Assembly (NCBI GenBank): GCA_012961305.1
Contig: DTZQ01000500.1
Coordinates: 1-9,104 of the forward strand
Reading direction: 5' to 3'
Length of the DNA stretch: 9,104 nucleotides
DNA from: Armatimonadota bacterium
GTDB lineage: Bacteria > Armatimonadota > UBA10988 > DTZQ01
In this document: positions 5,536-9,104 of the stretch, in pieces
Layout: the number at the start of each line of letters is the position of its first letter
Position numbering within the stretch: the stretch's first letter is position 1
Made by a program: the position numbers and the translations under genes
Notes under the pieces: model-generated
Told to the model about the DNA's origin: nothing
The model's input: only the letters and a program-made list of their open reading frames with translations
Databases searched by the model: none

Positions 5536-5622
5536 TCCCGGCACCTCCACCACCTTCGCCGCCGTCGCCAAAGCACCGCGGCTACGTGAGGGAACGTCAG
5601 ACCTAAGAAAGGAACCTAAACG

Positions 5623-7191
5623 ATGTCTGTAAGTGCGGTTGCTTTGGCCTTTTTCATCTCCTTGGCGGCGTCCACCCTTCGTCTGGCTCCACCCGCCTCT
5701 GAGGTTGAACCCCCTCCGGGGCCCGGACAGATACCCGTTCCCCAAGCAAGCCCGGAACCCCCTGAACCGATACAGTTGACCGCCCTTCAGTGCGACGCTG
5801 ACGAGCGAGGGGCCACGGTGCGCATCTTCCTCTCCCGGGCGGCCAAGTTCTCGGTGCGGAAAATACCCAACCCCGACCGGGTGTATTTGGATTTCGTCGG
5901 CACCGCGTTGGGCGAGGAGGTGCCCCGGCGCACGGAGGTAGGTACGAAGTGCCTCACCGCCATTCGTACTGGACAGTTCAGCCAGGACCCGCTCATCGCA
6001 CGGGTAGTTCTGGACCTGCCCGCTCCCTTGCCCTACCAGACGAGGGTCCTGGCCAATGGCCACCTCATCCTCCTCGATTTGGGCGAGGGTGGGCCCTCTC
6101 CCTTCCCCTGGGCTGACCCCCACAACAAGTACCGGGTGTTAAACGTCTTTGTGATTCACGGATTGGAGGAGCGGACCGCCCAGGCCCTTATTGAGTGCAC
6201 CGGCGTGCCCGATTATCATGCTTTCTTCCTGACCGACCCCCCGCGGGTGGTCATAGACATCCCCGAGGCCACGCTGTCCGTGCGCCAGTTTGTAATTCCG
6301 GTGGAGCATCCGCTCCTGCTGCGGGTGCGCATGAGCCAGTTCCAGCCGGATACGGTGCGCGTGGTGTTCGACCTGCGGGAACTGGCTGGGTACATCATTG
6401 ACCGCCGGCCCGACCCGCCCTGCATTCTCATCCAGTTCGGGCCGGGTGTGGCCCAGAGGCGGGTAATAGTGGTGGACGCAGGACACGGGGGACACGACCC
6501 CGGGGCGCGAGGCTACCTCAAGGGCCAGTGGGAAAAAGAAGTTAACTTGGACCTGGCCCGGCGCGTGGCCACCTTGCTGCGGCAGGAGGGCATTGTGCCT
6601 ATGCTGACCCGCAGTGAGGATGTGTTTGTGTCCCTGCAAGACCGGGTGCGCTTTGCCAACGCCGGCGGAGCCGATTTGTTCGTAAGCATCCACTGTAACG
6701 CTTTCCCCCGGCGGGGAGCTCGCTGCGGCATCGAAATCTACTACTGGACGCCCCACAGCCGTCCCTTCGCCGAGGTGATGCGCTCGGAGGTGGTCAAAGC
6801 CCTGAGGCGGCCCGACCGGGGGGTGCGGCAGCGGATGTTCTACGTCGTGCACCATACGGTCATGCCCTCAGTCTTGGTGGAAGTGGGATACATTGACCAT
6901 TCGGTTGAGGGACGGCTGCTGAACACCCCGGAGTTCAGGCAGCGTGCCGCCCAGGGCATTGTCAATGGCATCAAACGCTACCTGCAAATGCAGTACTTGG
7001 GGGAAACTTCACAGCCGGAACCGGAACCACCAGAGTCGGTTCCCCTCCCAACTCCCACGGCAGAAACCGCGACCGTAGAGGCACCGGTGGCTCCGGAAGA
7101 GCCTCGTTCCTCCGGTCCAAGTGAAACGATGGAAGCGGGAGAAATTACCGCCGCTGACCGGGCAGAGGCCGTGGAGCGGGAGACATCGTGA
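5623..7191 (+). CDS. Secreted N-acetylmuramoyl-L-alanine amidase with two AMIN domains (Amidase_3)
   Basis: The enzyme cuts the amide bond between N-acetylmuramic acid and the stem peptide of peptidoglycan. The 522-residue product has a short hydrophobic N-terminus (about 3-22) as signal peptide or anchor, then a proline-rich linker (23-50). Two AMIN-type beta domains follow at about 50-155 and 170-272; AMIN domains bring amidases to the wall. The Amidase_3 domain (about 280-458) keeps all zinc and catalytic residues: His288 in VDAGHGG, Glu306 in EKEVNLDLA, His357 in SIHCNA and Glu420 in LVEVGYI. The C-terminal 60 residues are rich in Pro, Glu and Thr and look disordered. AAAGGAA (5608-5614) lies eight bases before the ATG. 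The gene begins 70 bases after tmRNA; that gap shows neither a convincing promoter nor a T-tailed terminator, so read-through from ssrA is possible. Confidence 0.94.
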   Translation: MSVSAVALAFFISLAASTLRLAPPASEVEPPPGPGQIPVPQASPEPPEPIQLTALQCDADERGATVRIFLSRAAKFSVRKIPNPDRVYLDFVGTALGEEVPRRTEVGTKCLTAIRTGQFSQDPLIARVVLDLPAPLPYQTRVLANGHLILLDLGEGGPSPFPWADPHNKYRVLNVFVIHGLEERTAQALIECTGVPDYHAFFLTDPPRVVIDIPEATLSVRQFVIPVEHPLLLRVRMSQFQPDTVRVVFDLRELAGYIIDRRPDPPCILIQFGPGVAQRRVIVVDAGHGGHDPGARGYLKGQWEKEVNLDLARRVATLLRQEGIVPMLTRSEDVFVSLQDRVRFANAGGADLFVSIHCNAFPRRGARCGIEIYYWTPHSRPFAEVMRSEVVKALRRPDRGVRQRMFYVVHHTVMPSVLVEVGYIDHSVEGRLLNTPEFRQRAAQGIVNGIKRYLQMQYLGETSQPEPEPPESVPLPTPTAETATVEAPVAPEEPRSSGPSETMEAGEITAADRAEAVERETS

Positions 7192-7208
7192 AGTGAATGC
7201 TGTGGCCT

Positions 7209-7234
7209 ATGGCTTATGGTCAGCCATAAGCCAT
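7209..7234. repeat. Perfect 11-bp stem-loop between the amidase and GerMN genes
   Basis: ATGGCTTATGG (7209-7219) and CCATAAGCCAT (7224-7234) are exact reverse complements with the loop TCAG. It lies in the 65-base gap between the two genes. Only two T residues follow, then AGGGAGA, the likely SD region of the next gene, so termination is unlikely. A role in mRNA stability or translation of the lipoprotein gene, or a binding palindrome for a protein, is possible. Confidence 0.7.
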
Positions 7235-7256
7235 TTAGGGAGAAGTTGCCAGCGCC

Positions 7257-7799
7257 ATGAAACACAAAAAGTTCAGGATGGGAACATTGGGTTTCCTGTT
7301 GGTCATAACCTGTGGCTGTGCCCCCCGGGCCAGGCCATCGCGTCCCCCTTCTCCTCCGCCTGTGCGTCCGGGGCCGCCGGCGCCCGAGAGGGAACGGCAA
7401 GTGGTGCGCCTCTATTTTGCCACCGACGATTTTGAACGTTTGGCCCTCGAGGAGCGGCTGCTGAAACCTTCCGAACTGACTCCCCAACGGGTAGTCGAAC
7501 TGCTCATCGCCGGCCCGGGGGAGGCCCAACATGAGGCCCTATTGCCTCCCACGACCAAAGTCCGCCAGGTGACGGTGAGGGAGGGAGTAGCCACGGTGGA
7601 CCTGTCCGCGGACTTCTTGAAGGATTTCAGGGGCGGCGACCCATATTTCTATCTGGCGGTTTACTCCCTGGTCAACACCCTGACCGAACTTTCCGGCATT
7701 GAGGAGGTGCAATTTCTAATTGACGGCCAGACGGTGGAGGCCTTTGGCGGAATACCGCTGAACGAGCCTTTGCGCCGGGATGAGAGTTTGTTGGAATGA
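7257..7799 (+). CDS. GerMN-domain lipoprotein (spore germination protein GerM-like)
   Basis: The 180-residue product starts with a basic region (MKHKKFR), a short hydrophobic core (TLGFLLVIT) and cysteines at 19 and 21. Cys19 or Cys21 would be the lipid-modified residue; the lipobox is imperfect either way. A proline-rich linker (about 23-45) leads to one GerMN domain (about 48-165). Its pattern is visible: VVRLYFATDD, then ERLL, PQRVVELLIAGP, LLPPTTKVRQVTVREGVATVDLS, the YSLVNTLTEL helix and VQFLIDGQ followed by G-I-P. GerMN domains occur in GerM and in many lipoproteins encoded beside AMIN-type amidases, which fits this position. They are presumed to bind wall material, but no enzymatic role is established. 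The first ATG is used because it supplies the positive N-terminus of the signal peptide. Confidence 0.87.
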   Translation: MKHKKFRMGTLGFLLVITCGCAPRARPSRPPSPPPVRPGPPAPERERQVVRLYFATDDFERLALEERLLKPSELTPQRVVELLIAGPGEAQHEALLPPTTKVRQVTVREGVATVDLSADFLKDFRGGDPYFYLAVYSLVNTLTELSGIEEVQFLIDGQTVEAFGGIPLNEPLRRDESLLE

Positions 7800-7809
7800 C
7801 CTTAGGGCC

Positions 7810-9012
7810 ATGAAGAAAATCTTGGTTCTCAACTGTGGGGGGGCGACCCTGAAGTACAAACTGTTCGCCATGCCGGCCGAGCGCGTTTTGGCTCAGGGCC
7901 ATATTGACCGTTTGGGCACGGAACGGGCGGTATTCACCCACACCGTCTCGGAAAGGGGTTCCCTCCAGCGCCAGCAGCCCATACCCGACCACCTGAGCGG
8001 GATGAGGCTGGTCTTCGCTGCCCTGGTTGACCCGGAACACGGGGTCCTTTCCTCGCTGGAGGAAATCGATGCTCTGGCCCACAAGTTGGCCCACGGAGGG
8101 GAGAAAATCAGGGGGGCGGTGCGTATCACGGAGGAAGTTATCGCCGCCATGGAGGAGATGGTGCCCCTGGTGCCCCTGCACAACCCGCCCAATTTGCAGG
8201 GCATTGCCGTGGTGCGGGAGTTGCTGCCCGCGGTGCCTCAGTTTGGCACTTTCGAGACCAGTTTCCACCATACTGTACCGCAGCATGCCTGGCTTTATCC
8301 CCTGCCCTACGAGTGGTACGAAAAATACCACGTGCGCAGTTACGGCTTCCACAGCGCTTCCCACCGCTACGTCACCCAGCGGGCAGCGGAATTGGTGGGC
8401 CGGCGGCCAGAGGAGTTGAAAATCATCTCCTGTCATTTGGGCAGCGGAACCAGCGTGTGCGCCATCAAGTACGGTCAGTCCTTGGACATCAGCAGCGGCC
8501 TAACCCCCCAGTCGGGCACCACTATGTCCACCCGGCCGGGCGATTTCGACCCCTTCGTGATTACCTATCTGATGGAGCGCGCCGGGATAGACGCGGCGGA
8601 GATGAACCGCATCTTGACGAGGGAAAGCGGCCTGTTGGGCATTTCCGGCCTCAGTGGGGACATGCGGGATTTGGAGGAGGCCGCGGCGGCTGGAAACGAG
8701 CGGGCGGCGTTGGCCCTGCGAGTTTTCAACTATTACGTGCGGCGGTTCATCGGGGCTTACTTAGTGGAGTTGGGGGGCGTGGACGTGCTATCCTTCACCG
8801 GCGGCATCGGGGAGAACTCACCCCGGATACGAGCCGAAATTTGCGCCGGGATGGAGTGGTTGGGCATCGCCGTGGACCCGCAGCGAAACAACTGCTGGGG
8901 GGAAGAACGCATCATTTCGCCCACTGGCCAGTCGGTTAAGGTGGTAGTGGTGTGTACCGATGAGGAACTCATTGTAGCCCGGGATGCGTTCAGGCTATTG
9001 AGCAACGATTGA
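7810..9012 (+). CDS. ackA: Acetate/propionate kinase family protein, active site divergent
   Basis: The 400-residue product aligns over its whole length with acetate kinase, which interconverts acetyl phosphate plus ADP with acetate plus ATP in the cytoplasm. Family segments are LVPLHNPPNLQGI (120-132), LPYEWYEKYHVRSYGFHSASHRYV (165-188), CHLGSGTS (208-215), STRPGDFDP (240-248), FTGGIGENS (329-337) and TDEELIVAR (383-391). Retained key residues are His124, His181, Arg242 and Glu385. Several near-invariant positions differ, using Methanosarcina thermophila numbering from memory: the phosphate loop N-x-GSSS is GGAT here, Arg91 is Lys92, Asp148 is Glu149 and Asn211 is Ser212. A family kinase with altered activity or substrate is therefore possible, and the symbol is a family label. 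The start follows the GerMN stop by 10 bases; the SD (TTAGGG) is poor, and translation may be coupled. No phosphotransacetylase gene is adjacent. Confidence 0.85.
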   Translation: MKKILVLNCGGATLKYKLFAMPAERVLAQGHIDRLGTERAVFTHTVSERGSLQRQQPIPDHLSGMRLVFAALVDPEHGVLSSLEEIDALAHKLAHGGEKIRGAVRITEEVIAAMEEMVPLVPLHNPPNLQGIAVVRELLPAVPQFGTFETSFHHTVPQHAWLYPLPYEWYEKYHVRSYGFHSASHRYVTQRAAELVGRRPEELKIISCHLGSGTSVCAIKYGQSLDISSGLTPQSGTTMSTRPGDFDPFVITYLMERAGIDAAEMNRILTRESGLLGISGLSGDMRDLEEAAAAGNERAALALRVFNYYVRRFIGAYLVELGGVDVLSFTGGIGENSPRIRAEICAGMEWLGIAVDPQRNNCWGEERIISPTGQSVKVVVVCTDEELIVARDAFRLLSND

Positions 9013-9051
9013 CATCCCCGCCCCAGCAGTTCGTAATGGGCTTTTACCCTT

Positions 9052-9072
9052 AAAGGGAGGAGGAGGCCCTTT
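9052..9072. repeat. 6-bp stem-loop with AGGAGGAGG loop
   Basis: AAAGGG (9052-9057) pairs with CCCTTT (9067-9072), leaving exactly AGGAGGAGG in the loop, which would match anti-SD sequence. No start codon follows within SD distance in the visible sequence. It lies in the gene-free tail after the kinase stop. Confidence 0.35.
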
Positions 9073-9079
9073 GGAGTCA

Positions 9080-9093
9080 GGGGCTTCAGCCCC
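9080..9093. repeat. GC-only 5-bp hairpin near the window end
   Basis: GGGGC (9080-9084) and GCCCC (9089-9093) flank the loop TTCA. CGCTGTAATAAT follows, without a T-tract in the visible 11 bases. It may be the stem of a terminator or a small dispersed palindrome cut by the window edge. The rest of 9013-9104 shows no gene. Confidence 0.35.
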
Positions 9094-9104
9094 GCTGTAA
9101 TAAT

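Larger units (their letters stand above)
4906..5552 (+). ncRNA. ssrA: tmRNA (SsrA) gene, interrupted by a group I intron
   Basis: tmRNA rescues stalled ribosomes by acting first as alanyl-tRNA and then as a short mRNA that adds a degradation tag. The acceptor strand GGGGGTG (4906-4912) pairs with CACCTCC (5542-5548; one G-U), followed by encoded ACCA at 5549-5552. GACAGGTTTCGACGGGG is the conserved 5' block, and TCGAC (4920-4924) pairs with GTCGA (5213-5217) in helix P2. PK1 is visible as CGGCA/TGCCG (4936-4940, 4958-4962) interlocked with CGAGG/CCTCG (4953-4957, 4967-4971). PK4 is CCCGGTC/GACCGGG (5140-5146, 5167-5173) interlocked with GTCCGTG/CACGGAC (5154-5160, 5186-5192). The T-stem strands CCGGG (5230-5234) and CCCGG (5537-5541) lie 302 bases apart because an intron interrupts the T-loop. 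Mature exons are 4906-5240 and 5536-5552, together 352 nt, a normal size. Confidence 0.97.

Noticed and set aside
4906..5552. A permuted two-piece tmRNA as the reason for the separated T-stem strands
   Set aside because: In permuted tmRNA the 3' acceptor part precedes the 5' part. Here the order is normal, and the interruption falls inside the T-loop with group I splice-site rules met.
5557..5582. Possible tmRNA terminator using GCCGC and GCGGC
   Set aside because: The stem is short and GC-only, with a long loop and no T-tract afterwards.
5461..6123. Long open frame on the minus strand over the intron and amidase N-terminus
   Set aside because: It lies opposite a well-supported amidase gene and ribozyme, shows no recognisable domain, and is typical of shadow frames in GC-rich DNA.
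1..9104. CRISPR array, insertion sequence, prophage or defence system
   Set aside because: There are no regularly spaced repeats, transposase or integrase motifs, or defence genes. The only mobile-type element is the group I intron.

Overview
The window is bacterial chromosomal DNA: moderately GC-rich and tightly packed, with every gene on the + strand. It holds conserved housekeeping genes for cell-wall remodelling, a nucleoid protein and ribosome rescue. SD-led genes, a GerMN lipoprotein, AMIN plus Amidase_3 architecture and a LysM+G5 membrane protein suggest a Firmicutes-like or other deep-branching, perhaps thermophilic lineage. The sequence alone does not settle the phylum.

Left part (1-3880). 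The C-terminal end of an M23 (LytM) endopeptidase enters from the left. It is followed by an S41 carboxy-terminal processing protease (PDZ, Ser355/Lys380), then a single-pass membrane protein with LysM and G5 domains. A consensus promoter (TTGACA, 17 bp, TATAAT at 2798-2826) then drives a BadF/BadG-type sugar kinase, probably acting on amino sugars. Together these fit cell-wall cutting, quality control and amino-sugar recycling.

Middle part (3881-5552). An HU gene starts at a TTG codon behind a near-perfect SD and is closed by a strong intrinsic terminator. smpB follows, then ssrA (tmRNA) behind its own promoter (4846-4874). SmpB and tmRNA work together in trans-translation. The tmRNA is complete: acceptor stem, PK1, a tag frame best read as ADYAALPLAA, PK4 and an encoded CCA. 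Its T-loop is interrupted by a roughly 295-nt group I intron (5241-5535). Removing the intron restores TTCGATT closed by a 5-bp T-stem and a 352-nt mature RNA. This is the most striking element in the window.

Right part (5623-9104). A secreted double-AMIN N-acetylmuramoyl-L-alanine amidase is followed by a small GerMN lipoprotein and an acetate-kinase-family protein. The kinase carries several substitutions at positions that are nearly invariant in acetate kinases. No terminator is seen between ssrA and the amidase gene, so these genes may be read partly from the ssrA promoter. The last 92 bases hold no gene but contain two small hairpins.
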